A stretch of DNA of 64,000 nucleotides, from assembly GCA_023376005.1 (NCBI GenBank), contig CM042181.1, forward strand, positions 419,313 to 483,312, given 5' to 3'. Both the position numbers and the translations under genes were made by a program. The notes under the pieces are model-generated. The model searched no databases, was not told the origin of the DNA, and worked only from the letters and a program-made list of their open reading frames with translations. This document shows, in pieces, positions 34,470-46,021 of the stretch. The DNA is from Doryteuthis pealeii (Eukaryota; Mollusca; Cephalopoda; Myopsida; Loliginidae). Numbering within the stretch: position 1 is the first letter of the stretch; every line of letters begins with the position of its first letter.

Positions 34470-34760
34470 CATTTCGACCTATATATATATAATCCAACAA
34501 TCCAGAGAAGAAATCTTCCTTACGATACAAGAGTTTTATTTAAAAAAAACCTGTCGCAGTTTGAGAGCTCAATGTGTGTCACAGAGCAAATATATAAGTA
34601 AAGAAATAACAAAAGACTTAGAGATTTAGCATTATAGTCTATTTCAGGGAGCTTAGACAAAGTGTCTAACTCTCCCGACTCATCAGATGAGTTCTAACCT
34701 CCCTGAAATAGACTATAATGCTAAATCTCTAAGTCTTTTGTTATTTCTTTATTTCTTTTA
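34470..34760. repeat. Family V long hairpin, internally deleted copy
   Basis: AAAGAAATAACAAAAGACTT and TAGAGATTTAGCATTATAGT on the left are followed after a ~50 bp loop by their complements, ending CTTTTGTTATTTCTTT. Arms are ~52 bp. A longer copy is at 52455-52830. Confidence 0.85.
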
Positions 34761-34969
34761 TATATATATATATATTATATATATATATATATATATAAAG
34801 TATTGTTCTTGGAAACGTTTTTGGTAATATTGGAAACGTCGGAAATTTAAGAAGAACAAAGAAAAGAATTCTAAAAGATGAATCTTGGTTTGCTTTTGGG
34901 GGGCTTCTTTATTTTATCTAATATTTCGGTTGACATCCACCCGTTTTCAATACTTTTGTAGACAAACTG

Positions 34970-35295
34970 AATGTGATTCAAATATATGGTGTCAAGTATT
35001 TTGATCTGATATTAATAGTTTGCACACAGATATATGGTTTCATCCAATTCTAATAATTGCCTACTGTTATATCGTTTCCAATATACGTATCTTATACCAA
35101 TAATTTAAACACATATGATATCAAGTATTCGTATCTAATACTAATAATTTCCACACTGTTATATTGTTTCAAGTATTTCTGTCTAATACTAATAATTTGC
35201 ACAAAGTTATTAGATTTCAAGTATTCTATCTAATACAAATAATTTATACACATTTCCATGATAATAATAATGATGATAATAATAATTTGTACACA
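34970..35295. repeat. Second block of the 48-bp minisatellite
   Basis: Diverged units (GTTTCAAGTATTTCTGTCTA, TACTAATAATTTGCACA) continue after the hairpin, ending in ATA/ATG trinucleotides. 35310-35880 holds no recognised feature. Confidence 0.75.
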
Positions 35296-35889
35296 GTTTT
35301 GCTAGAAAACACAAGGTTCCTAGTTCGATATCGGCCCTCGCCAACTCAGCGTATGAATAACACAGGAATCTGTGCGATAAAGTATGGAGCTGAGGGTATG
35401 TGTGGCGCCGCCCCTCAGACGCTAAAAAAGCAATCTCCTTGATCTAGTGCTAGTGAAAAGAGGATAGACTCCCTCGCTGTTTGGCTGATACCGACTTTAG
35501 GCCACACCGACGACTTGACTTATATATATGTATACATATATATAGGGTAGTTGTGTATATATGTATGTCCCGGTGAAACTTTGAAAATAAAATAAATTAA
35601 CGACAAAGTAAATATATATACATATTAAATATCACGAGGGCTTTGGTTTTGAGCAATTACACAAGCAGAAACATAGCTGTATAAAAGTAATTTGGCAGTA
35701 AAGGCAAGCTATAAGCATACAGAAGAAATTTCAATAGCAGGAAATAATAGATTAGCCTAGGCCTACGGGAGGTCTCAAACTTCATTTACGATGTATAAGA
35801 CGCAGGGCAATTTTAGAGCCAACATTTTGGGAAAAAAGTACATCCTATACTGTATTTCAATAGAAAAAATATACCATAGTTCCTGCTAG

Positions 35890-36488
35890 TCTTATTATAA
35901 TGGAGATTGTGTGTTTTTCTGTCTGTAACCGAAACTATATTACTAATCGAGTCACAATTAACATAGTTATTTTAATCACATTCTTCATGATTTTATTTAT
36001 ATTTAAACCTCAATTATTAATAAAATTGCTTCCCCTTTTTATTAGTGTTGTCCATATCTACATACTAATAACATGCTATTGTATTTATATATACAAAAAT
36101 AGGGGTTTGCAGTGTGAACGGGAAGGCTAATTTGCATATTGATATTAAAAATGTGATTTTATTAAATATGTGCTTAGTATTATTGATTTCTAACTGTTTG
36201 GTTTTATTTTAATGAATATAAGCAAAAATCTCTCCAATGAATCTTAAATGAAATCAATTAACAAGAAAAAATAAGTGTAATTTTATTCTTTATTTCCTAA
36301 TTTAACTAAATAGTTAAATAAGTAAAATTCAGCAATGAAAGACGGCAGTGATGGAAGAGTAAGTTTCATTTCTATTTTTCTATTATACCCCCACTTTGTT
36401 TCAAATCTTTTTATCTGCATTCTTATTAGACTTTCTAATTTGATATAATATTTCATTACATTAAAACTTAAATACTTGCACCCGCTAG
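35890..36488 (+). mobile_element. Non-autonomous Helitron family H1, 3' hairpin lost
   Basis: Starts TCTTATTATAATGGAGATTG, ends ACTTGCACCCGCTAG at 36488: half of the subterminal hairpin and the ATATATTT spacer are missing. It lies in the intron 104 bp before the main exon of copy 3. Confidence 0.8.
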
Positions 36489-36592
36489 TACAAATAATAT
36501 ATACGCATTTAAGTATTCTTATTTAATACAAATAAGTTGTACAAATCGTTCACACCAATTGTGACTAATATAGTTATATTCTTTCCTTGCAG

Positions 36593-38426
36593 CATCTCAA
36601 GTGAACACGACCCTTGATAGAAGAACAAGGATAGACCTCGTTAAACGAATATTCCAGTTGATCAAGGATAATTTCTTTGACAAGATCAAGCAAATCTTCG
36701 AAGCCCTTCAGCCCGAACAACGCACCGAGGTTTTAAATACTTCGATCCATGGATTTATACCTCTGTATGTGGCACTTGATGATAATCGACTAAAGATCTT
36801 CAACTACCTCTTTGCGCTTTCTTTAAATTCTGGAATTGGAAAAATGGCCGAAAATTGGAAAAAATGCCGGCACCCGTTAGTTAGCGCTATACATCTCGGT
36901 AATAAAAAAGTTATTGAACTAATCCTGCAAAAACTCCCCGATATCAATGATACCATCAACGGTGCCTACACGCCGCTAATGGTTGCTACACTACTTGGTA
37001 AGATTGACACCGTGAAACTGATAGTACGAAAGGGGGCCGATATTGATAGACCGTGTTTGCAGGGAAGAACTCCTCTGATGGAGTCGACTCCCAATCCTGA
37101 TATTTGCAAGCATCTGCTCCGTGAGCGCGCGAACATTAATCAGCAAGATAAAGAAGGCTTTACGGCCCTTCATTTAGCAGTTTCTTGGAAACACAAACAA
37201 AGTGTAGACTGCCTACTCCGCAAGGGTGCTGATGTTAGGATCCGAAACAAGGAAGGCATGAACCCGTTAATGTGGGCTGCTCTCAGTTCTAACATGATAG
37301 CGTTTTTCGACTTGCTTCAAAAACCTATAATTTCTGTTTTAGATAGGGTAGAGGCTCTGGAAATCGTGAATGCCAGTTATGTAAAAGCTCGGAATTTAAA
37401 TGTAAAACCATGGAAGAACGCTTTATTCTTGAGAAAGCTCCATAGTCTTCCTAAGTATTGTCGGGTTGTTGCTAGGGATATTCTTGAATTTTCTCGGGAA
37501 TTTACAACAGGGGAAGACTTGGAAAAGGTACAGGGGAATCTTTTACGTTTTGCTTTCCAGAGTATTCTGGTCGTTGAAAGAATCCTAGGAAGGAATAATC
37601 GATTCTATGTGCAACTTCTGCTGGAAACGGCATTGATTGCCAAAGAGGGAAACAACACGGAGAAGGTTAGACAGTTTATCGATTATATCCAAGAACATTG
37701 CCGAAAAATACCGATCGCCTATATAGCATATAATTTGTGTTCCTTAAAACTCTTTTCTGGGAAATTGCCAAAGATACTGACCCAAAACATTTCTTTGAAG
37801 ACGGTGGGTTTGCTATTTTCAAAACGATATCTCAGGCAACCGTGAGGACGTGGAATCAAGGCAGATACAATGTGTATCAGAATCCCTATTTTGTTGATGA
37901 TCATTATTCTGAAATAGTCAGCACCTTCCTGTATATGATGTCTAAAGCCAAGAAACTGTATTTTTCCGAGGAGCAATTCGACCTGTTCAAGTCGGTGGTC
38001 AGGGAAGTAGTCGGTGAGGATCCCCGAATTAGACTTCATCGGTCTATCTTACACCATGCACTCAGGTTGATGAAGACACCGCCCTGGGATGCACTCGAGA
38101 TTATTGAGATCCTCCTTGAATCTGGGGCCGATCCTAACTCTAAGGATTGCTTCCGACGGACCCCTATCATGTATGCCCTCAAGCATGTACCCGCTTATAT
38201 TCTCAATGATGTTTTAGTCCTTCTTTTGGAGTACGGGGCCCACGAAGATAGCAGAAACAACGAAGGTTTGACTGCTATGGACGATGCACCTTGGAAGAGT
38301 CTAATTACCCCAAGGGCACCTCGGAGTTTACAATGCCTAGCCACAGAAGTGGTTTTGGACAATGAAATCTCCTATGAAGGAATTGAATCTGCAGATACAA
38401 AAGATTTTATTAATTTACATAATTAG
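36593..38426 (+). CDS. FEM1-like: FEM1-like copy 3, main exon (one frame break)
   Basis: Divergent FEM1 homologue. The exon follows TTTCCTTGCAG at 36592. With the micro-exon at 32103 it would encode ~614 residues. Seen: N-terminal ankyrin repeats (e.g. GAYTPLMVATLLGKIDTVKL, GFTALHLAV, GMNPLMWAAL), VEALEIVNASYV and ILVVERILGRNN in the FEM1 middle region, EDPRIRLHRSILHHAL and SGADPNSKDCFRRTPIMYAL as C-terminal ankyrin repeats, and SLQCLATEVV as the VHL/BC-box-like end. The frame breaks once at ~37741-37743: the first frame runs to a stop at 37845, while homology continues in another frame (FLKTLFWEIAK). Alignment with copy 4 gives equal spacing if one base, e.g. a C in the CC run, is missing. 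Everything else is open. It groups with copy 4 by sequence. Confidence 0.82.
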
Positions 38427-39005
38427 GTTCGAGTGTCCTAACTCGTATGGGTGTTGTTTTTTTTTTTCTGATATCTCAAAATATCTGATACAGATTCGAA
38501 ACGAAAACCTTTCTAGGTGCTGTTATAGTTTGTGGCCTACCTTTTTGATTCTATTATACAAATACCGGGTTTGAATGTGTCCTACCCCAGTAAGAGTATA
38601 TTTATAGATATAAGTAGTCGGCAATTCATTAAAACTAATTATTTTTACCATATATTCAAATTCAAGAAATGTTATTCAGTCATAATCTGTATATAGTAAA
38701 TAAGAATAATTAAAAAAATTATCCATAATTTACATGAATCAGAGATCTATATAATTCTAAAATATTCTGAAATCGGGTTAGGGTTAGCAGTTGTTATTAT
38801 TATAACTTTATAATATGCTTTTTATGGTAAACCACAATCTACCCTTTTTTATTATTGATATATTTTTATTACGTCATTATTATTCTTTTATTCCAGACAT
38901 GAAGGACAATTTTTAAAAAACGAAATTATAATTTGATTTAAATATAATGAATTATCAAATACCTTTCATTAAAGAAAAAAATCCAGATTTTACAACGTTT
39001 AGCCC
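38427..39005. other. 3' flank of FEM1-like copy 3
   Basis: AT-rich; TTCGAGTGTCCTAACTCG follows the stop. No clear polyadenylation signal and no recognised repeat. Confidence 0.4.
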
Positions 39006-39350
39006 AAGTAAGGGCCAAGAGGAGTGTTGCATGTCATGAACTGTTTAGCCGCCAGGATTCCGTTCTTAAGCATCACGTGTCTCCAGCCACAGCCAACCCC
39101 ATTCACTTAAGTTGAAGACACCCCCCTGTGATGCACCAGAGCTTATGGAGATTCTTCTTGAATCCGGAGCTGATCCTATTAAGTAAGGGCCGAAAGGAGT
39201 GTTGCATGTCATGGACTGTTCAGCCACTAGGATTCCGTCCTAAAGCATCACGAGTCATCAGTCACAGCGAACAGTTAGCCTCATTGGGATGAGTTTACCC
39301 ATCTGCAGAGGTGCAGTCGCTGTCATCTTCTGCCCCAGCCGACAGTGTGG
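39006..39350 (+). mobile_element. SINE-like family B-related fragments around a FEM1 piece
   Basis: AAGTAAGGGCC, GGAGTGTTGCATGTCATG and CAGGATTCCGT occur at ~39007 and again at ~39180. They flank the FEM1-like fragment at 39109-39186 as direct repeats. Confidence 0.55.
39109..39186 (+). pseudogene. FEM1-like exon fragment (fifth copy relic)
   Basis: Reads KLKTPPCDAPELMEILLESG then ADPIK and a stop. It matches the copy 3 segment LMKTPPWDALEIIEILLESG at ~38067-38140, about 25 residues from the C-terminal ankyrin region. Nothing else of FEM1 is recognised beside it. Confidence 0.8.
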
Positions 39351-39509
39351 TTATTACAATGGATACACGTTAAATAAAGAAGCGGTCTTCTATCAAGGAT
39401 GTAAGTTCATAGACCTACGAAAATCACCAACAAATTCTCTTGATGTTCAAATCCTCAATAGAAAACTTGATTTCAAAAAATGACTAAACCCCTATCACTA
39501 TACCTAAAC

Positions 39510-40100
39510 CGCCCTGTCGTCTGGGGCGTTAGAATGCACCGACTGCACCTCTGCAGAGGGGTAAGACTCCCCCAATGGGGCCACCTGTTGGCCGTGGGTG
39601 GCGACCCGTGATGCTTAAGGATAGAGCCCAGGTGGATGAGCAGTTCATGACATGCAATACTCCTCTTTGGCCCTATCTTGGGCTAGACGGGCGGTCGGAG
39701 AGGCCCCCTCCGATCAATCGGCTGGTCACGTCAAGCCCTAGCACCTATATGATTTTCGCAACCCCAACCCCTTTTTATCATATGGGTGCTAGAAGGCGGT
39801 GGCTGCAGGTCTACATGTCCTGGGAATGACGTTAAACTCTATCTGATGGTGAGGTTCCAGTTTTGGAGGTTTGGGGAAAGTGGAGCACCCCTTCATCACC
39901 ATTGCTTCCTGGTCCATTCTGACCCGGAGTGGTAGTACCTGTTAGGGTCCCATCTATGGGTTAAATAGAAAAACGTATTTATAAAAAAATTGTATTATCC
40001 ATTAAGAATTGATTTATTTCAAAACTTTATTGGCATTAAATGACCCACTGAGGTTGATATTCCGTAAAACAAAACAAACCAAACCAAACCAAACTATACC
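39510..40100 (+). mobile_element. SINE-like family B, full length
   Basis: Runs from GCCCTGTCGTCTGGGGCG to (AAACC)n. One of the best-preserved family B copies. A diverged tail follows at 40180-40245. Confidence 0.87.
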
Positions 40101-40341
40101 TAAATAGCAATAGAAGCAAGATCTGGCATGATATGCAGGTGGTTGCCCGTGTGGCAGCTGTACCTTACAAAGAAAAAAAAACATATTCGGCATAAAATGA
40201 TCCAATGGGTTGACGTGCCGCAAAACCCAACAAACCAAACCAAATATTAAATAAAAATAAAAATATGAGACCCCAGTAATGAGTCTGCTAACTATTACAG
40301 TTCAATGAGGTGCTCTCATTGTCTTGTTTATGCTGCACAAA

Positions 40342-41035
40342 ATAATGCCATAAGGACAAACTATATCAAAGCGAAAATTGATAAGACCCAACAAAATAGT
40401 AAATGTAGACTTTGTGGTAATAGAGATGAGACTGTAAACCATATACTCTGCGAATGTCGCAATCTAGCACAACGATAATACAAAACTAGACACGACTCGG
40501 TTGGGAAGGTAATCCACTGGGAATTATGCAAAAAATTTAATTTTGACCATACAACAAAATGGTATATGCATAAACCAGAATCTGTTCTTGAGAACGAAAC
40601 GCATAACATTCTCTGGGACTTTGAAATAAAAACGGATCACCTTATCCCAGCAAGAAGACCAGACCTAGTGTTGATAAACAAAAAAGAAAGAACTTGTCAA
40701 CTGGTGGATTTTGCAGTGCCAGCAGATCACAGGGTGAAGCTAAAAGAAAGTGAAAAAATGGACAAATACCTAGACCTTGCCAGAGAACTGAAAAAGTTAT
40801 GGAATAGGAAAGTGAAAGTAATACCAATTGTAGTTGGTGCACTTGGAACAGTCCCAAAAGGATTAGAAAAGGGTTTGGAAATCAGAGGAAGGATTGAAAG
40901 CATTCAGAGCACTGCACTGCTGCAATCTGCCAGAATACTCAGAAGAGTCCTGAAGACCTGAGGAGACTTGCTGTCACTCAGACTCCAGTGAAAGGCCATC
41001 AGCAAATGCTGATGTGAAAACTCAAAAGGAATAAT
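40342..41035 (+). pseudogene. R2/R4-like retrotransposon C-terminus (CCHC + endonuclease-like)
   Basis: Reads KCRLCGNRDETVNHILCEC, a CX2CX8HX4C zinc knuckle. After an in-frame TAA at 40476 it continues VGKVIHWELCKKFNFDH, DHLIPARRPDLVLINKKERT and QLVDFAVPADHRVKLKESEK. The RPD...VDFAVP pattern resembles a PD-(D/E)XK-type restriction-like endonuclease, as found after the CCHC knuckle in R2-like non-LTR elements. It ends AALLQSARILRRVLKT-like and an AAT-rich tail near 41030. 5'-truncated. Confidence 0.75.
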
Positions 41036-41039
41036 AATA

Positions 41040-41640
41040 AGCAGGTCAAAGCAGAATTACCTCCCTTGGAATCTACGACTTGTCTATAGAATTAACAGCT
41101 GAGGAATTGGTTTTAATCTTTGTATCGGCATTTTTATACAATGATTTCCCCCATTCATTTAAATGAATAATTTACGTTTTTATTTTATTTTATGAATGAA
41201 ATGTTTTAAAATTTGTAAAAACTTGTCCGGAAAAGTATTAGCACATTTAACTGCCGGGGGCACACATGATAAAAGAAAAATGGATTTCATTAGAGCAACA
41301 AGTTTCATTTCCTTTTAATCACTACTATGGAGATGGGGATATAGCTCCATGAGGCAGATGATAGACGTCCCCGGTTCAATCCCGGGTGTCCACTGGTACA
41401 ACAATATACAATTTTCAGTGTCATGATTGCTCGGAAGCGATATAGTGTTTGATTGTTAGAGATAGCTAATTGACAAGTGTTTAACTGGTTGTTGCACAAA
41501 AAGAAGAAAAAAATTTTTTTATTTGTACTTACTAAAAAAGGCCATAGAAGATGAAGTAGGATAAAAATAAATGTTAATATTTGCAATATTTCAAGGTAGA
41601 ACACACACTTCAATATATTTTTAGTAAAATGGTATAGTCA
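41040..41640. other. Non-coding stretch with a tRNA-like relic
   Basis: 41335-41395 contains GGGGATATAGCTCCATGAGG and the T-arm-like CCCCGGTTCAATCCCGGG, but it is about ten bases too short for a tRNA and lacks an anticodon arm. I read it as a tRNA-derived repeat head, not a tRNA gene. Confidence 0.45.
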
Positions 41641-41654
41641 GAAAGCTTACAAGT

Positions 41655-41676
41655 GTTTCACCATTTGGATCATCAG
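41655..41676 (-). other. CTGATGA...GAAAC motif 3' of a Penelope-like relic
   Basis: On the minus strand CTGATGA and GAAAC are separated by ten bases that could form a short stem. This resembles the conserved core of a hammerhead ribozyme, a motif known from Penelope-like elements. Stems I and III are not evident, so activity is doubtful. Confidence 0.35.
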
Positions 41677-41754
41677 GACTATTTGCAATGAATTAATTAA
41701 ATCAACTAAAACACAGAAATAAAGAAAATGCATTATCATAGATCCACAACACAC

Positions 41755-42135
41755 AGCAGGAATGCAGTATATTGTTTTGATTTTTTTTAAAACTGTCATT
41801 TAATCAGTTTATGTTTTTACGTCTGTGATGACATCCATTCAAAATTTCTGATCTTTCGTTTAGTAATTCTTTGGAATCTTTAAAGGTTGCAATAGCTAAT
41901 TTTTCTTCTAAGCATAAATGACAGAATTTATTACCCGTTTTTTTTTAACAATTTCCCACTTTATGGTAGGGTCTATACCGTAATTATTTTGGATGTCCCC
42001 GATATATCTAGAAAGAGCTGTGCTATGCATATATTTTATATATCGCAGAGGGATCTTTGGTTTGGTATAGCTGTAATTGGTTTTAAACACAAGATGAATA
42101 TAAAGTGATGCTTGGCTTTTAAACATTAGCAATCA
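41755..42135 (-). pseudogene. Penelope-like element, GIY-YIG C-terminal relic
   Basis: On the minus strand: STALSRYIGDIQNNYGIDPT and IKWEIVKKK. After a frameshift it reads NKFCHLCLEEKLAIATFKDS, KELLNERSEILNGCHH and RRKNIN, ending in a natural stop near 41810. This matches the region after GIY-YIG in Penelope-like elements and the paralogous relic at 23098-23350. The YIGST part is degraded. Confidence 0.82.
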
Positions 42136-42399
42136 TGTAAGGAAACTCAGGATTAGATTTGGAAAACAAAGTGTACAAAAATAAATAACAAAAAAAAAAA
42201 AAATGAAAAATAATGAAAAATTAAAAAAAAAAAATTAAAAGCTGACATATGTAATCATTTGATTAACTTGAGCCTTGAAGAGAAATTTTCCAATGGGACT
42301 AAAGATCGTGTGTGTGTGTGGGGTGTGAAAATAGGAGGATATATTCAATAACCACAGAGCAATAATTGAACACCCAATATGAATGAATAAAACAGAATG

Positions 42400-43165
42400 T
42401 CTTCGGCATAAAATAACCCAGCAAGGGTTGACATGCCGTAAAGCCCAAACAACCAACAAATAAAAACAAGGATTTTGTTTTAATCTTATTGTAAAGATGT
42501 TATTTGGTTTATTCATTCAGGGATTTCTCAATCATGACACGGGAACACAACTATTAGGTTTAACCATTTATTACAAAGAGAATCAGCAATAAAACAAGGG
42601 CACACAACTCGTGTTGTCCGCATGTAACAAACATCAGTAATATCTATTTACTGCTTATGACACAGATTTTGAATTCAGATTGATGTTTTCTACCAGTGCT
42701 AGACTGAACTAATCTGAGTAACGCGCACATACATATCCCCTCCCCAAAATTATTTCTTTTTTTTTTAATTGCGAGAAACGAAGCCAGTAAACAAGGGCAT
42801 GTCTGCAGTTGAGTTAAAGTGAACGGTCGCTCCCTCTAAATACAAAGTTAAATGTTTCTCAGTCATTGGCTGGAAGGTAAATAAATGTTATGATGATAGT
42901 GGGGGGAATATGAACGAATCAGAAAAGGCCAAATGTCCAGTAAGCATTCATCCCCTCCCATTTAGGGGCTTGGGGCCCTCAAGGTATGAGATCACACCTG
43001 GCATGGTTAAATGGATGTTGTGAATGAAGAGCAGCATCAATTTCTCTTCTTTCGCTTGCTGCCAAATGCAGCAACAGCAGCAGGGGCAGCGAATAATGAT
43101 GATGACGATGTTGATATAGCTACAAAACCATTTTTTTACAAATGAAATACATTTCTTGAGAAATA
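42400..43165. other. Non-coding stretch, repeat tails only
   Basis: 42400-42460 resembles a diverged family B tail (GGCATAAAATAACCCAGCAA). From 42460 to 43165 no gene or known repeat is seen. Confidence 0.4.
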
Positions 43166-43169
43166 AAAA

Positions 43170-43330
43170 TACTAATATTTCTCTGAATGTTTGGTGATTA
43201 GAATTATTTGCGTTATTCGGACTATTGTCCTCATCTTCATTGTTATCTGTACAACGTTTCGGCCGATATGCCCTCCGACCTTCTTCAGGTACTTCTTGTC
43301 GGACTCGGGATTTGTATTTGGATATTTATC
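43170..43330. mobile_element. Family T arm
   Basis: TTTCTCTGAATGTTTGG, CGGACTATTGTCCTCATCTT, CAACGTTTCGGCCGATATGC, then CTTCTTCAGGTACTTCTTGT. Confidence 0.7.
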
Positions 43331-43474
43331 TTTTTTATAAATAATATTTTTCTTTGGTGTAATAAATTTGTAAACTTAAATGTTTTTAGTGAACTTATTA
43401 ACATAAGCGTATGTGAAACTCGCTTTTACTTCAAAATGTACCTTACACCACAAAAATATATTTGGATATTTATT

Positions 43475-43700
43475 ATTTCTCTGAATGTTTGAGATGAGGC
43501 TTGATGATTTGTATTATCTGCGTTATTCGGACTATTGTCCTCATCTTCATTGGATATCTGTACAACGTTTCGGCCGATATGCCCTCCGGCCTTCTTCAGG
43601 TATTTCTTGTCGGACTCGGAATGGCTCCCGATTACGACAAGAAAGTTCCCGAGTTCGACAAGAAGTTTCCCGAGTCCGAGAAGAAATTTGAGCTCCTTGG
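43475..43700. mobile_element. Family T arm with partial inverted centre
   Basis: Same arm as 43170-43330 and 300 bp downstream of it, with GGACTCGG repeated in both orientations at its 3' side (43610-43685). Confidence 0.7.
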
Positions 43701-44157
43701 AATAAAGACCAATTTAATTTTTTTTAATTAAAATGTTTTTAACTTGTAAAATGAAAAAAGTAAAAAAAGATTAAAGTATGAAATAACCCTTTTTTTCTCT
43801 TTCTTTGTTTTTTTTAATTTTTTTTTATTTTTTATTATTTTTTAAGCAGATTAAAAAAAATTGAAATGTCATAGGTTAGTATTAGAAGTTTGTATTGTAA
43901 AAAAGAATTCTTTGAAATAATAATCTAGGACAAAAAAAAAGAATATGTATATCCAGTAAAAATATAATTACCAAGGAAGGTAAGTAATAGTATAAGTATT
44001 GTAAGATCTTGACTAAATACATTTCCTACCTCGAAGCAAACCAAGATTATTATTTACTTTAATAATATTACATTTTCTGATACTCTTTTCTCAGTACACT
44101 CTTTTGCCTGACATAATGCAAATTTATGAAAACGAAACGGTAATTTATTATAAATAC

Positions 44158-44366
44158 CAGCAAAAAGGTCGCCCTCCGGGTGGTGTAAAAATTATTTTTT
44201 GAAAGAAATCGTCTGAAGGGGTGGGAATTAAAAATTCAATGTCAAAGTGTTTGTATCATAAGAAAGTAAAATCATAAAATTTATTAAAGGAGTAAAAAAA
44301 AAACAAAAAAAAAATTTGAAATGGAAACTTTGTTCTGTTTCCCTCAAATAAAATGTTGCGTAAATC
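44158..44366 (-). mobile_element. Helitron-like family H2, 3' part
   Basis: Begins CCAGCAAAAAGGTCGCCCTC (complement of a CTAG-like end plus hairpin) and runs through GGGTGGGAATTAAAAATTCA. It lacks the 5' end and abuts a forward H2 copy. Confidence 0.6.
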
Positions 44367-44370
44367 TATT

Positions 44371-44842
44371 TCTATTAATAATGGAGATTGTCTGTATTTC
44401 TGTCTGTAACAAAAACTACGTCATAGCTCTACGTCACACCTTACGTCACAATATTCTTATGCTACATTCACCCAACATTTGAGTAAGCGATTTAAAAAAT
44501 TGTTTTTTTTAATCTCGTCCTTCTTTTTTTTTTTGACAGTAACAAGAAGTTAACTAAAAAAGTTTATAAATAAATAAATACCTACGATTTTGTGTAAAAT
44601 TGATGTGGAAAATATTCAAAATAATTGTTTGATTATTACATGCACGCAACATTTTATTTGAGAGGGACGGGGCTCAGTTTTCATTTCAAATTGTTTTTTT
44701 TTTACCCCTATAATAAATATGAGGATTTTGCTTACTTATGATACAAAACCTCTGGCATTGAATTTTTAACTCCTACCCTCTCAGGCAATGTCTTTCAAAA
44801 AATTAATGTTTACGACGCCCGGAGGGTGTTTTCTGTTGCTAG
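44371..44842 (+). mobile_element. Helitron-like family H2, full length
   Basis: Starts TCTATTAATAATGGAGATTG, contains GTAACAAAAACTACGTCATA, and ends with an imperfect hairpin (ACGCCCGGAGGGTGT) and CTAG at 44839-44842. Non-coding. Confidence 0.8.
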
Positions 44843-44899
44843 TATTATTAATGAAATAACTTTTGAATATTTTATTCAAAATCGTAGGCATTCTAGCGC

Positions 44900-45300
44900 A
44901 TATATGATAAAAAGGGTTTGGAATTGTTATAATGTTAATAGGGTTGGGACAATCATATAGGTGCTAGGGATTGAATGGCTGGTATTGATTGGAGGCAGCC
45001 TCTCAGACCGCCTGTCTCTCCTAAGTAAGGACTAAAGTGGAGTATTGCATGTCATGGACTGCTCAGCACACTAGGATTCCACCCTTAAGCATGACGGGTC
45101 ACCACCAACGGCCAAGAGGTGGTCACATTGGGGGAGTTGGGAGAGTCTTGCCCCTCTGCGGAGGTGCAGTGAGGTTAATAGGGTTGGGGCAATCCTATAG
45201 GTGCTAGGGCTTAACGTGCATAGCCGATTGATCGGAGGGGGCCTCTCCGACCATGCGTAGTTAAGGACTCTGTGAGATGGAGTAATGCGAGAAAAACTCA
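44900..45300 (-). mobile_element. SINE-like family B, reverse fragments
   Basis: Two partial reverse copies in tandem (GGTTGGGACAATCATATAGG at ~44940 and a similar block at ~45180), both from the 5' half. Confidence 0.65.
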
Positions 45301-45304
45301 TCTG

Positions 45305-45900
45305 GATTCACCGTCCTGTCGGCTGGGGCGTTAGAATGTACCGACTGCACCTCTGCAGAGGGGTAAGACTCCCCGAAATGGGGCCGCCTGTTGGCCATGA
45401 GTGGCGACTCGTGATGCCCAAGGATAGAAACTAGGCGGGTGAGCAGTCGATGACTTGCAATACTCCACTTTGGTCCTTACTTAAGCTAGACGGGCGGTCG
45501 GAGAGGCCCCCTTCGATCTATTGATTGGTCACGTCAAGCCTTAGCACCAATATGATTGACCCGACCCTATGGCAAGCCCCAACCATCTTTATCATATGGA
45601 TACTAGAGGGCGGTAGCTGAGGATCTACATGTCCTGGGAATTACGTTAAACTGTTTCTGATGGTGAGGTTCCAGTTCTGGGGTTTTGGGGAATGTGGAGT
45701 ACCCCTTCATCACCATTGTTCCCAGGTCCACTCCGACCCGGAGTGGTATTATCTGTTAGGGTCCCATCTATTGGTTAAATAGAAAACATGAGTTTATAAA
45801 CAAAATTGAGTATCCATTTAATGATTACTTTATTTAAAAAACTTTTTATCAGCATTAAATGACCCACTTAGGTTGATATGCCACAAAACAAACCAAACCA
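45305..45900 (+). mobile_element. SINE-like family B, full length
   Basis: Runs from CCTGTCGGCTGGGGCGTTAG to CCACAAAACAAACCAAACC. More diverged than the copy at 39.5 kb. Confidence 0.82.
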
Positions 45901-45904
45901 TCAT

Positions 45905-46018
45905 TTGAATTGAACAGCCGACAGTAAGGATAGATCTTGCGACAGATCGTACTTAGAGTGTATTTTTCAATTTTTTCATAACCTGTACGCTAGATGATTC
46001 CCTTTACTTGATTTTGGA
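45905..46018 (+). pseudogene. Relic of the FEM1-like promoter module
   Basis: GTAAGGATAGATCTTGCGAC, a GAGTGTATTTTTCAA segment and TTTACTTGATTTTGG correspond in order to blocks upstream of the first exons at 32.1, 50.2 and 50.9 kb. No ATG GCT GAA G follows; retroelement sequence begins at ~46020. Confidence 0.5.
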
Positions 46019-46021
46019 CTC

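Noticed and set aside
41335..41395. tRNA gene
   Set aside because: Good T-arm but about ten bases too short and no anticodon arm; more likely a tRNA-derived repeat head.
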